This document shows, in pieces, positions 1-7,362 of a stretch of DNA of 64,000 nt. Source of the DNA: JALEFZ01 sp964564415 (GTDB taxonomy: Bacteria > Bacteroidota > Bacteroidia > J057); the NCBI GenBank assembly GCA_964564415.1, contig CAZMAV010000006.1, positions 174,732 through 238,731 on the forward strand, written 5' to 3'. The notes beneath the pieces were generated by a model. The model worked only from the letters and a program-made list of their open reading frames with translations. It did no database searches and was not told the origin of the DNA. How positions within the stretch are numbered: the stretch's first letter is position 1; the number at the start of each line of letters is the position of its first letter. Both the position numbers and the translations under genes were made by a program.

Positions 1-440
1 TTTTTGGGTTTCCAGTAATCGAAGGCTTCTTCCCGACTTTGAAAATGGTCTTTTCGCTTACTGGCCTTTTTGGAGATGGGGAGGAGATGTTTCATCAGTC
101 CAATAGGACCCAGAGTAGCCAGGAGAAACCTCACATAGGCCGGAAGGTAGGGAGGGTCCATCATAATGACTTGGGAAAATAGGTCGGGCCGGCGTTTGGC
201 AGCCCAATAAGTGAGGACCGATCCCAAGGAATGCCCCATACCGATGACAGGTTTATGTCCACGAGCCTCGACTGAGGCGATCAATTCGTCAATTAAGGGA
301 TACCAGTTGCTTCGGATCCGATAATCCCCTATTCCAAAGGCATTTACGTACTGAAAGTCGTGCTCGGGAAAATATTTAAAAAATGAAAGGTAGGTTTTTG
401 CGGGGAAACCATTAGCATGAGAAAACTGGATGATGGCCAT
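1..440 (-). CDS. alpha/beta hydrolase, C-terminal part missing
   Basis: Reading leftwards from an ATG at 440 the frame stays open to the window edge (146 codons). It opens MAIIQFSHANGFPAKTY and contains GMGHSLGS at about residues 66-73, the nucleophile elbow (G-x-S-x-G) of alpha/beta hydrolases, with Ser in GHSLG as presumed nucleophile. The early HANGFPA segment fits the oxyanion-hole strand of this fold. The catalytic acid and His would lie beyond the edge, so the substrate cannot be told. A TAnnTTTG-type element lies about 50 bases upstream of the start. Confidence 0.85.
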   Translation of the reverse strand, partial: MAIIQFSHANGFPAKTYLSFFKYFPEHDFQYVNAFGIGDYRIRSNWYPLIDELIASVEARGHKPVIGMGHSLGSVLTYWAAKRRPDLFSQVIMMDPPYLPAYVRFLLATLGPIGLMKHLLPISKKASKRKDHFQSREEAFDYWKPK

Positions 441-486
441 GTAAGACAAATTTCCCTACAATGATAGGCTTCCCTACACTCACCTG

Positions 487-494
487 CAAATGTA
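487..494 (-). promoter_or_regulatory. candidate -7 element of the hydrolase gene
   Basis: Read on the minus strand the bases are TACATTTG, an exact match to the Bacteroidota -7 consensus TAnnTTTG, ending 47 bases before the hydrolase ATG. No exact TTTG sits 19 bases further upstream (CTTTA is nearby), so only half of the promoter is well matched. Confidence 0.4.
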
Positions 495-498
495 TAGG

Positions 499-867
499 CT
501 AAAGACTCTGGTAAAGGGAGAGAAACATATTTACAATGGCTCCGACCATCTTTACCCAGGTAGGAGAGGTCGTCGGTGGCTGAGTCTGAGGAACTTCGCG
601 ATGACCATCAGGTTCCTGTTCAGGCATAGGTTCAACGCCGGGCACACTCGGGCTGTGATGGCTGCTGTCTTGAGAAGGGGAAAGAAAAAAGAAGGAGGGA
701 ATGATGCTTTTGGTGTGGGTCCTTACCTGAAGAATACTCCCTGCAGGATACTCCTTTTTTGCCATGTCATTTTCCATAGCAGAATTTTCTCCCACCATGA
801 CAAAGGAAAAGCCCAACAGGATAAGAATCGAAAGAGAAATGAATATGCCTTTGTAGATAGTTTTCAT
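499..867 (-). CDS. hypothetical protein with two hydrophobic ends
   Basis: An open frame of 122 codons counted from the ATG at 867, chosen because it places Lys-Thr-Ile-Tyr-Lys directly before a strong hydrophobic segment (residues 8-26), typical of a signal anchor. The frame is open further upstream to 939, but that extension is not hydrophobic. The middle is rich in Ser, Pro, Gln and Glu and the C-terminus is again hydrophobic (VGAIVNMFLSL). I recognise no family. The opposite strand carries an overlapping open frame of similar size, so the gene is only moderately supported. Confidence 0.45.
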   Translation of the reverse strand: MKTIYKGIFISLSILILLGFSFVMVGENSAMENDMAKKEYPAGSILQVRTHTKSIIPSFFFLSPSQDSSHHSPSVPGVEPMPEQEPDGHREVPQTQPPTTSPTWVKMVGAIVNMFLSLYQSL

Positions 868-1043
868 AGAATTATGGAACTTCCTTTTAAAGACTGGCAT
901 TATGTATGACAGTTGGAAGGTCTCAATTGTTTCCAACATACACTTAGCCAGCTAAAGCTCAAAATTTATTTTCCTTCCAGCAACTATCGCCTTTACAGCC
1001 TTATGCTATGAGGATGAGTAGGCTTATGGAAGTCGGGCAGGGA

Positions 1044-2051
1044 TCATCCTTTCTTGCCGCAGGGGGCAATCAGGCTCTTTTCCATGCGTTTTTCTTTGTC
1101 CAGCATCCTGAAAAACTCTTTGTAATAAGCCAGGGTAGAGGCGGTTTCATTCCTGCTCAGTCGGCCAAAATTCTTGTATAGTTCGATTACATTTTCTTCG
1201 ATGGCGAGGAATTTTTCTGCCAAGGCCTTCCATTCCTCTTTATTCAGGCAGAGAAACTGCAACTTTCTTCTGTCATAATCTTCCGGGAGCATGACATATG
1301 AGGCATCTACGGCCTGAGACCAGTCAAAATCATAGGGAACAGGAATGGGGAGGGCATCCTTTCGGGGAGTGATCAACTTAATGTTCTTCCTGTCCAGGGC
1401 ATTCCAGTCTGTGTTTCCGATCATGTACATAAATGCATAGACCATGTGGAGGTGTTCCTGATCCAGGCTGTCGAGGCGAGAGATGGGAGCCTCAAAGCGC
1501 TCACCCAGGTTGCGGCGAGCCACGTGCTTGTCATCCTCAATCAAAAATCCGTAGTGCTTCTCCGGTTCTCGCTTGCCCATCAGATCGAGATAGGTAATTT
1601 CTGCCAGCCTGACCTCAAAGGAATAGGGCGTAAGAAGCTGATACACCTTGTAGACCAGGTACTCCTGCAGGACGGCTTCTTCTTCTTTACAATGGCAAAC
1701 CAATTTGAGGCTTTTATGGGTGGCAAACATGGTTCCCTCTCTGGCCTCCTCTTTAATTTTTACTTTGAGTGGAGGAAAGGTGCAGACAGCAGGATTTCTG
1801 CGAAAATGTCCCCGGGCCCGTATTCTGACACGCATAGAAATGGCCTCTCCATCCTGCAAGTAGTTAAATCTGGCTTTGTGGAGAGAAAGCTCCTCGCCTC
1901 GGTCGTCAAGGACCGTTTCCCAATCCGATACAATGGTGAGTTTTAATGCAGCAGTATCCTCAAATAGATCGATCTGCCCCTGACAGGGAACATACAAAAA
2001 AAGGAATATAAATAAGCTCCACAAGGAGATTGAATTGTAGCTTTTTTTCAT
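1044..2051 (-). CDS. secreted CotH-kinase-like protein
   Basis: 335 residues from the ATG at 2051, where MKKSYNS leads into a hydrophobic signal peptide ending near CQGQ; a further ATG at 2099 would put charged residues before it. After the signal come beta-rich residues with HFRRNPAVCTFPPLKV, then LQEYLVYKVYQLL, a GFLIEDDKHVARR segment, and near residue 215 IGNTDWNALDRKNIKLI followed by VPYDFDWS. The N...D...N and DFD pattern recalls CotH-type secreted protein kinases (known fold: atypical kinase in spore coats and Bacteroidota). Kinase activity is inferred only. Transcribed alone, divergent from the FAD dehydrogenase. Confidence 0.6.
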   Translation of the reverse strand: MKKSYNSISLWSLFIFLFLYVPCQGQIDLFEDTAALKLTIVSDWETVLDDRGEELSLHKARFNYLQDGEAISMRVRIRARGHFRRNPAVCTFPPLKVKIKEEAREGTMFATHKSLKLVCHCKEEEAVLQEYLVYKVYQLLTPYSFEVRLAEITYLDLMGKREPEKHYGFLIEDDKHVARRNLGERFEAPISRLDSLDQEHLHMVYAFMYMIGNTDWNALDRKNIKLITPRKDALPIPVPYDFDWSQAVDASYVMLPEDYDRRKLQFLCLNKEEWKALAEKFLAIEENVIELYKNFGRLSRNETASTLAYYKEFFRMLDKEKRMEKSLIAPCGKKG

Positions 2052-2187
2052 AGGTGGTGATTGAGTAGGGGCAAAAGTAAGAAAGAGTTTCGGATGCATA
2101 TTGTTGCGATAATCAGATCTCTAAACCTGCTTCCTGACTTGGTTTTACAAACTTATAGACTTGATACTCAAGTTTGAAATCATGTTT

Positions 2188-2202
2188 ATAATCAGTGATT
2201 AT
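2188..2202. repeat. perfect palindrome, 7-bp arms
   Basis: ATAATCA, one base (G), TGATTAT. The arms are exact reverse complements, a shape expected for a dimeric regulator site. It lies 218 bases before the dehydrogenase start and 137 bases before the CotH-like start. Confidence 0.45.
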
Positions 2203-2233
2203 CACAAATGAATAGCTAGGTTGCTCTTGGAGT

Positions 2234-2247
2234 TATCATAAATGATA
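2234..2247. repeat. perfect inverted repeat, 6-bp arms
   Basis: TATCAT, AA, ATGATA. A second symmetric AT-rich site 32 bases after the palindrome at 2188. The sequences share a TGAT core but are not the same site. Confidence 0.4.
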
Positions 2248-2419
2248 GAATGTCAACCCTAAGGGCACTATTGGTTGTACCGTAAAACATGATTCCTTAT
2301 GACCATTCTTGTATATCACGAATTTTGGTAGGAAAAAGTTTTTTATATTAAGATTGAATAACTTTCCCCACCTGTGTTTGAAGTTGGGGAAGCTATGAGA
2401 CATTACTACGATTCGCGAC

Positions 2420-4066
2420 ATGGATAAAAAAGACATCATTATCGTGGGTGGAGGCCTGGCCGGAATTACGGCTGCTAAGGAAGCCCTGGACCAAGGAATG
2501 AGTGTGCGATTGGTGGATAGGGGGCCAAGGAGTCGATTTGGGGGGCTAGCCAGATGGGCTTTCGGAGGCATATTTTATGTGGATTCTCCTTTTCAAAGAA
2601 AAAATGGTTTTGAAGACAGCCCGGAGTTGGCTTTTGAAGACTGGTGTGCCGCAGCAGAATTTAAAGCGGGAGATATTTGGCCCAGACGCTGGGCTGAGAA
2701 GTTTGTAGAGCGGGCTACCCCGGAAGTCTACGAATGGCTCAAGCCCATGGGAATCAAATATTTTCCCAGCGTACAATGGGTAGAAAGAGGACTCTCAAAA
2801 AGAGGTAATTCTGTCCCTCGCTTTCACCTTATCTGGGGCAGTGGAATGGCCCTTGCCAATGCCCTTATCGCCGAATTGAAAGGCCATCCAAAAGCTGACA
2901 ATTTAGACCTTCATTTTGAGCACAAGGTAACTGAGTTTATCATTTCGAATGGTCGGATCGTGGGCGTGAGAGGGGTAAAAATCGAAACTGAGCTTCCCTT
3001 CGAGTGTCATGGAGATGCCGTAATACTGGCTGCAGGAGGGATTACGGGCAATGTAAAAAAGGTCAAAAGACACTGGTATCCCGGCTGGGGTAGCCCCCCT
3101 GAGCATCTGCTGACAGGGTCTCACCTAGAGGCCGATGGGCAAATTCACGAGGTCGCCCGCCAGGCGGGAGCCCAACTTACCCACCTTGATAAGCAATGGA
3201 ATTATGCTGCCGGGGTCCATCATCCCAAGGGGGATCACGAACTCCACGGGCTCAGCCTGGTCCCACCCAAAACAGCCGTATGGGTCAATTATCAAGGCAA
3301 ACCCATCGGCCCAGATCCCATGATCACCGGCTTTGACACCCGGAGCCTGGTAGAGCAAATCACCAAGCAAAAGAAGCAATACTCCTGGCAGGTGCTCAAT
3401 TACCGAATCGCCAAAAAGGAGCTGGGCATATCGGGGTCGACCTATAACCATGCCCTCAGGGAGCAGAACAAATGGGCCTTTGCCAAGAATATTTTCTTTG
3501 GGAACAAGGAAATGATCGATACCATGATTCAGACCTGCCAGGATTTTGTGGTAGCCGATAACCTGCCAGACCTGGTCGCCAACATGAATGCCCTCACCGG
3601 GGCTGAGGACATGGACCTCGACCTTCTCAAAAAGTCTATCAATGAGTTTGACGTACATATCAAAGAAGGTAATGAGAGCAGAGACCCCAGGGTACAGTTG
3701 ATCACCCAACTGAGAGAAAATCGAGGGGATCGTTTTCGCTTGATGAAGTATTCCCCCATACAAGATCCTGCGGGCTTACCCTTCCTGGCCATCCGTGAAT
3801 TTATTCTTACAAGAAAAAGCATGGGAGGCTTACAGACGAACCTTTCCGCTCAGGTGCTGGGCCCTGGGGGAGAAGTGTTGGAAGGACTTTATGCTGTAGG
3901 GGAAGTTGCTGGCTTTGGGGGAGGAGGAATTCATGGCCTGAGAGCCCTGGAAGGGACTTTTCTTGGCAATTGTGTGTTCAATGCAAGGGTGGCAGTCAGG
4001 GCCATTGCCGGAAAGGAGATGTTTCGGACAGAAAGAGAGGAAAAAATATCTATAGACCTCAGTTAA
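2420..4066 (+). CDS. FAD-binding dehydrogenase (fumarate reductase/KstD-like)
   Basis: 548 residues. The N-terminus DIIIVGGGLAGITAA (about residues 5-19) is a dinucleotide-binding Rossmann motif, followed by an acid-ended strand VRLVDRG and GGLARWAFGG. The C-terminus FGGGGIHGLRALEGTFLG (about 500-518) is the second FAD-contact motif of the fumarate reductase/3-ketosteroid dehydrogenase flavoprotein family, and length and ends fit the subgroup annotated as putative FAD-binding dehydrogenase. Substrate unknown; no heme or electron-transfer partner is encoded nearby. The ATG was chosen because it gives a short lead into the Rossmann strand. It converges with the next gene, with two bases between stop codons. 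Confidence 0.9.
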   Translation: MDKKDIIIVGGGLAGITAAKEALDQGMSVRLVDRGPRSRFGGLARWAFGGIFYVDSPFQRKNGFEDSPELAFEDWCAAAEFKAGDIWPRRWAEKFVERATPEVYEWLKPMGIKYFPSVQWVERGLSKRGNSVPRFHLIWGSGMALANALIAELKGHPKADNLDLHFEHKVTEFIISNGRIVGVRGVKIETELPFECHGDAVILAAGGITGNVKKVKRHWYPGWGSPPEHLLTGSHLEADGQIHEVARQAGAQLTHLDKQWNYAAGVHHPKGDHELHGLSLVPPKTAVWVNYQGKPIGPDPMITGFDTRSLVEQITKQKKQYSWQVLNYRIAKKELGISGSTYNHALREQNKWAFAKNIFFGNKEMIDTMIQTCQDFVVADNLPDLVANMNALTGAEDMDLDLLKKSINEFDVHIKEGNESRDPRVQLITQLRENRGDRFRLMKYSPIQDPAGLPFLAIREFILTRKSMGGLQTNLSAQVLGPGGEVLEGLYAVGEVAGFGGGGIHGLRALEGTFLGNCVFNARVAVRAIAGKEMFRTEREEKISIDLS

Positions 4067-4068
4067 GG

Positions 4069-5370
4069 TCAAATATTTACCTTGATTTTACAAAGCTTCA
4101 GCTTTCCATCCTCTCCCAGTGTGGTATAAAGGATAAAGTCTCCTTCTGTAGACCAGTCCAGTTTGTTGATTGATGCCAAAGGAGGATGAGTCTCACTTCC
4201 GCTGAGCTGAAAAAGTTGATCTTCGAGGTGGTCTTTGATCCAGATTTCAGCTTTTCCACTTCTGTTGCTCAAAAAAGCCAATTTATCGCCATTTGGAGAG
4301 AATGTCGGTGCGTAGTCGTCCCAGGATGAGGCTACCAGGCTAAAGTCAAGACCACTGAGGGGCTCTGAAGATTCTATGTCCCTCACCCAATAGGTAGAGT
4401 CACCCAGGGCAGTCTTGGGCAGAAATATTTCAAAGGCCAGGCGGGGTTCTTCACCTTTTTGCCAGGCGGGACGGCCTAAGGGTCCAGCGTTGCCCAGAAT
4501 TTTTTGTTGATTGGCGGACCTGATCTCAAGGGGACGTCTCCCATTTTCAAGATCGAAGGCAAATATGCTGCTTCTCTCAAGATTTTGATCCACGGCGACA
4601 TAAGCCATCCAGTTATTTTCAGAGGAAGCCGACCATGTAGGATCACTGTAGTAGGTGTCTCCTCCAAAGGCACTCTCCAGGGAAAGATCCTGATCCGGAT
4701 GCAGGGTAAGAATGGCATTGGAGGGAGATGGCTGTCCGCTATCCACGAGTGATTCGTAGGCAATATCTCCCCTTAGGTCATGACTTGCCGGATCACTTCC
4801 CTGAGCAAGGATGGTATAGGAAGCACTTTCCCAATTTCCCCATGCAATATAGGTATGAGGATCATCATCCTTCCTCATTTCAAATACAAGCCTGTCCAGC
4901 CCACGATCCCAGTTGCCATGGCTGGCAGAGATTTCGGGAGGCTGGTTCCATAAGAACTTTTCTTCCTTTGTTGACTGAATGCCCAGGCTGATGAGGGGGG
5001 AGGATTTTTGATTGGCTTCGCTGACCCAGGCCACGACGTTAAAATAGTAGATGTGTTGAGGAAGGAGATCGGTCAGCGGGTAGCTAAATTGTTCAGGTCC
5101 AAGGCTAGCATAATGGCTAAGAGAATCTGGATTATCTATAGCTATGTAAAGGTGAAAAGCCTCGGCAGATCTCTCAGAAGGCAGTTTGCTTCCGCCGGTA
5201 TTGAGCCATCCCCACTTTAGGACAGGTACTGCATCCACCCGTTGAGAAAATAAAAAGGGAGTCCTCACAGAAAGCTCAGGCTGCTCTTCGGGAAGCTGAC
5301 GACAAGAAACAAATGTACCTCCGAGCAGAAGCAGGGCCACTATTCCTTGTAAAAAGCTCTTGGACCTCAT
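4069..5370 (-). CDS. lipoprotein with PD40/TolB-like beta-propeller segments
   Basis: 433 residues from the ATG at 5370; the reading frame continues to 5403 but MRSKSFLQG followed by a hydrophobic run is a proper signal. A lipobox ends in Cys23 (GTFVSC), so the protein is likely lipid-anchored. Residues 30-130 look like a fibronectin-type or Ig-like sandwich (LSHYASLGPEQFSYPLTDL). Near the C-terminus FSPNGDKLAFLSNRSG plus AEIWIKD is a classical PD40 propeller repeat, preceded by weaker repeats. The family is common in Bacteroidota with unclear ligand. Role unknown; no neighbour on the same strand. Confidence 0.75.
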   Translation of the reverse strand: MRSKSFLQGIVALLLLGGTFVSCRQLPEEQPELSVRTPFLFSQRVDAVPVLKWGWLNTGGSKLPSERSAEAFHLYIAIDNPDSLSHYASLGPEQFSYPLTDLLPQHIYYFNVVAWVSEANQKSSPLISLGIQSTKEEKFLWNQPPEISASHGNWDRGLDRLVFEMRKDDDPHTYIAWGNWESASYTILAQGSDPASHDLRGDIAYESLVDSGQPSPSNAILTLHPDQDLSLESAFGGDTYYSDPTWSASSENNWMAYVAVDQNLERSSIFAFDLENGRRPLEIRSANQQKILGNAGPLGRPAWQKGEEPRLAFEIFLPKTALGDSTYWVRDIESSEPLSGLDFSLVASSWDDYAPTFSPNGDKLAFLSNRSGKAEIWIKDHLEDQLFQLSGSETHPPLASINKLDWSTEGDFILYTTLGEDGKLKLCKIKVNI

Positions 5371-5436
5371 TTTATTTTTTTGTTGGATGAACATATAACG
5401 CATAAAAGTGGATTATTGCTGCATAGGTAAAAGGAA

Positions 5437-5461
5437 AAATGTCGATTTTACATCGGCATTT
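5437..5461. repeat. 10-bp hairpin between divergent genes
   Basis: AAATGTCGAT, loop TTTAC, ATCGGCATTT: ten pairs including one G-T, five-base loop. It lies 67 bases before the lipoprotein start and 190 bases before the half-kinase start. There is no T tract directly after it on the plus strand, so it is more likely an operator or a leader hairpin than a terminator. Confidence 0.5.
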
Positions 5462-5650
5462 ATCACAGTAAAAATGTCATGGGCGCGGATATATTTTTTG
5501 ATGGTTCACGCAGCGATTCGAGCAGTTGAATATGAAAGGCTTGAGAAATATTCGTTCTGTAATAAATTGTTTTAAGATTTTCTATTCAGTCAAGCTGACT
5601 CTTTGTTAGAATAGATAGTTGATATATTCTGTAGGACTCCCTGGGTAAAA

Positions 5651-7354
5651 TTGGATAAAGACCATATTGTGAATTCTATTTGCCCCAAACCTACCTTGCC
5701 CCTACAAATAGCAGTAGCCTTTCGCAACCTATTGATCTTCATTAGCTGTATTCTTACAATTTATATGCCTGGTACGGCTCAGACGATTCAGAGGAATGTG
5801 GCAGAAGTGTCCCGACCCATCGTTCAGGCGCCGGATTATGCATCTTTTTTGATAGACACCTTACTTTTTGAATCAGAGGCTGCTGTCTACAAAAATCCTC
5901 GTTTGGTCAGGACCAAAGCAGAGGATATCCTCATGCTCAACAGGGTCCAGGAAATTTCTCCTCACATTTTGGCGCAGGCTTATACATTTTTGGGTTATGC
6001 CTTTTTTCTGGAAGAAAATTTTGATTCTGCCCTGGTAAAGCTAACCGAAGCCGAAAGGACTTATCAAAGGCTCAAGGACTCGAAGGAATCAGGCCGTGTT
6101 CACAACCTAATGAGCGCTTGTTTTCAGAAAAAAGGAGACATCAAGTCAGCCATAGCTCTCAATTATCGGGCCTTGAGTATTTTTGATGCTTCAGGAGATG
6201 ATCTCTGCCTGGCTTCCTCCCTGGAAAACCTGGGTATGCTATTTGCCAGTCAAGCAAGCTACGAAGAGGCCGCCGATTTCTCCCTGCGTGCCCCGGGCAT
6301 CCGACAGTTTCACAGCGATTCATTGTCCCTGGCCCTCACCCTTCTCCACATCGCCGAAATGGAGGCCCACCTTTTCAATTTTTCTGAAGTTAAGGCATAC
6401 AAGCTCCTGGCCTTAAAAATTTTTCGCAAATACCACCTCGACTACGATCGGGCCAGAGCTTTGCAGCAACTGGGTTACGTATTGGGAAAATTGGGAGAGG
6501 AAAGAGAGGGAATTCAGCTCCTTCACGCAGCTTCTAACATACACGAAAAGTTAGGCCACAGCACTTCTTTGGCGAGAGATAAGACTTACCTGGGCCAGTT
6601 GTACCTGCAGATCTTCCAAATCCAGAAGGCAGAAAGCCTTACCCTAGAGGCGATGGACCCGGCTGGAGAGAGCAATGACAAGCGACTCTTCCTTGTCCTG
6701 TATCGGCAATGGGCAAGTATCCTCAGTAAAAAGGGAATGGCAGAACCGGCGCTTCTTTGGTATAAAAAGGCCTACGAATTGCGTGATTCTCTCCTCAGCT
6801 TAGGATACATGAACCACCTGACCCGGGTAGAGGCCAAACTTGCCATCGGAGCCAAGGATCAGGAAAATGCCATGCTCAAGATTCAAAGCCAGGGACAGGA
6901 AAGGCAGATAGTATTTCAGCGAAGAGCTATCTGGTTGGCCATCACGGCCTTAATCCTTATTTTGGGCCTGTTTATGCTAAAAAGAGCCTATCGGATACAG
7001 GAAATGCAGAAGCAGGAAATTGAAAAGCAAGCCATGGAACTGCAGCGGGCCAATCACTCCATTTCTGAGACCAATCTCCATCTGGAAGAAAACATTCAAA
7101 GGCGCACCATTGAAATTCTCGAAAAGAATAAAAAACTGGAAGCCTTTGCCTTCAGTCTTTCCCACAGGTTTCGTTCTCCCCTGGCCAATATCCTCGGCAT
7201 GCTGACCTTACTCAAGAGCAATCCTGAGGACAAGTGCAGCCTCTACCTGGATAAATTGGAATCCAGCGCCCTTAAGCTGGATCAGATCATCAGGCAAACC
7301 AGCCACTCCCTTGAATTTGAGGAAAAGCAAGTTTCTCCTGTGGAGGAGAAATGA
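5651..7354 (+). CDS. TPR protein with HisKA-like C-terminus, no ATPase domain
   Basis: 567 residues from a TTG at 5651; no ATG precedes the signal-like segment (residues 20-45, ending GTAQ), so TTG is the likeliest start. Residues 60-400 form tetratricopeptide helices (e.g. ALVKLTEAERTYQRL, AIALNYRALSIF, ALLWYKKAYELRDSL). A transmembrane helix (about 428-446) is followed by a long coiled coil and then FSLSHRFRSPLANILGML, an H-box-like segment with the His, and a second helix (LDKLESSALKLDQII). The protein stops there: no N, G1 or G2 boxes of a HATPase follow. So it could dimerise or be phosphorylated but cannot bind ATP by itself. TPR sensor kinases of this layout are common in Bacteroidota. 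Confidence 0.8.
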   Translation: MDKDHIVNSICPKPTLPLQIAVAFRNLLIFISCILTIYMPGTAQTIQRNVAEVSRPIVQAPDYASFLIDTLLFESEAAVYKNPRLVRTKAEDILMLNRVQEISPHILAQAYTFLGYAFFLEENFDSALVKLTEAERTYQRLKDSKESGRVHNLMSACFQKKGDIKSAIALNYRALSIFDASGDDLCLASSLENLGMLFASQASYEEAADFSLRAPGIRQFHSDSLSLALTLLHIAEMEAHLFNFSEVKAYKLLALKIFRKYHLDYDRARALQQLGYVLGKLGEEREGIQLLHAASNIHEKLGHSTSLARDKTYLGQLYLQIFQIQKAESLTLEAMDPAGESNDKRLFLVLYRQWASILSKKGMAEPALLWYKKAYELRDSLLSLGYMNHLTRVEAKLAIGAKDQENAMLKIQSQGQERQIVFQRRAIWLAITALILILGLFMLKRAYRIQEMQKQEIEKQAMELQRANHSISETNLHLEENIQRRTIEILEKNKKLEAFAFSLSHRFRSPLANILGMLTLLKSNPEDKCSLYLDKLESSALKLDQIIRQTSHSLEFEEKQVSPVEEK

Positions 7355-7362
7355 TTTCCTAA

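Larger units (their letters stand above)
2052..2419. other. divergent intergenic region with AT-rich palindromes
   Basis: No gene seen. The stretch separates the divergent CotH-like gene and FAD dehydrogenase. It holds two perfect AT-rich inverted repeats (2188-2202 and 2234-2247), a possible stem in the leader of the dehydrogenase (2364-2391, arms TTCCCCA and TGGGGAA) and, on the minus strand, TAAGTTTG (2148-2155), which fits TAnnTTTG and lies about 100 bases before the CotH-like start. Confidence 0.5.

Noticed and set aside
3125..3763. Long minus-strand open frame of 212 codons
   Set aside because: Lies wholly inside the FAD dehydrogenase gene, with no similarity and poor coding pattern; a shadow frame.
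4504..5220. Several plus-strand frames within the lipoprotein gene
   Set aside because: Short and overlapping in different frames, opposite to a gene with a good signal peptide and propeller motif.
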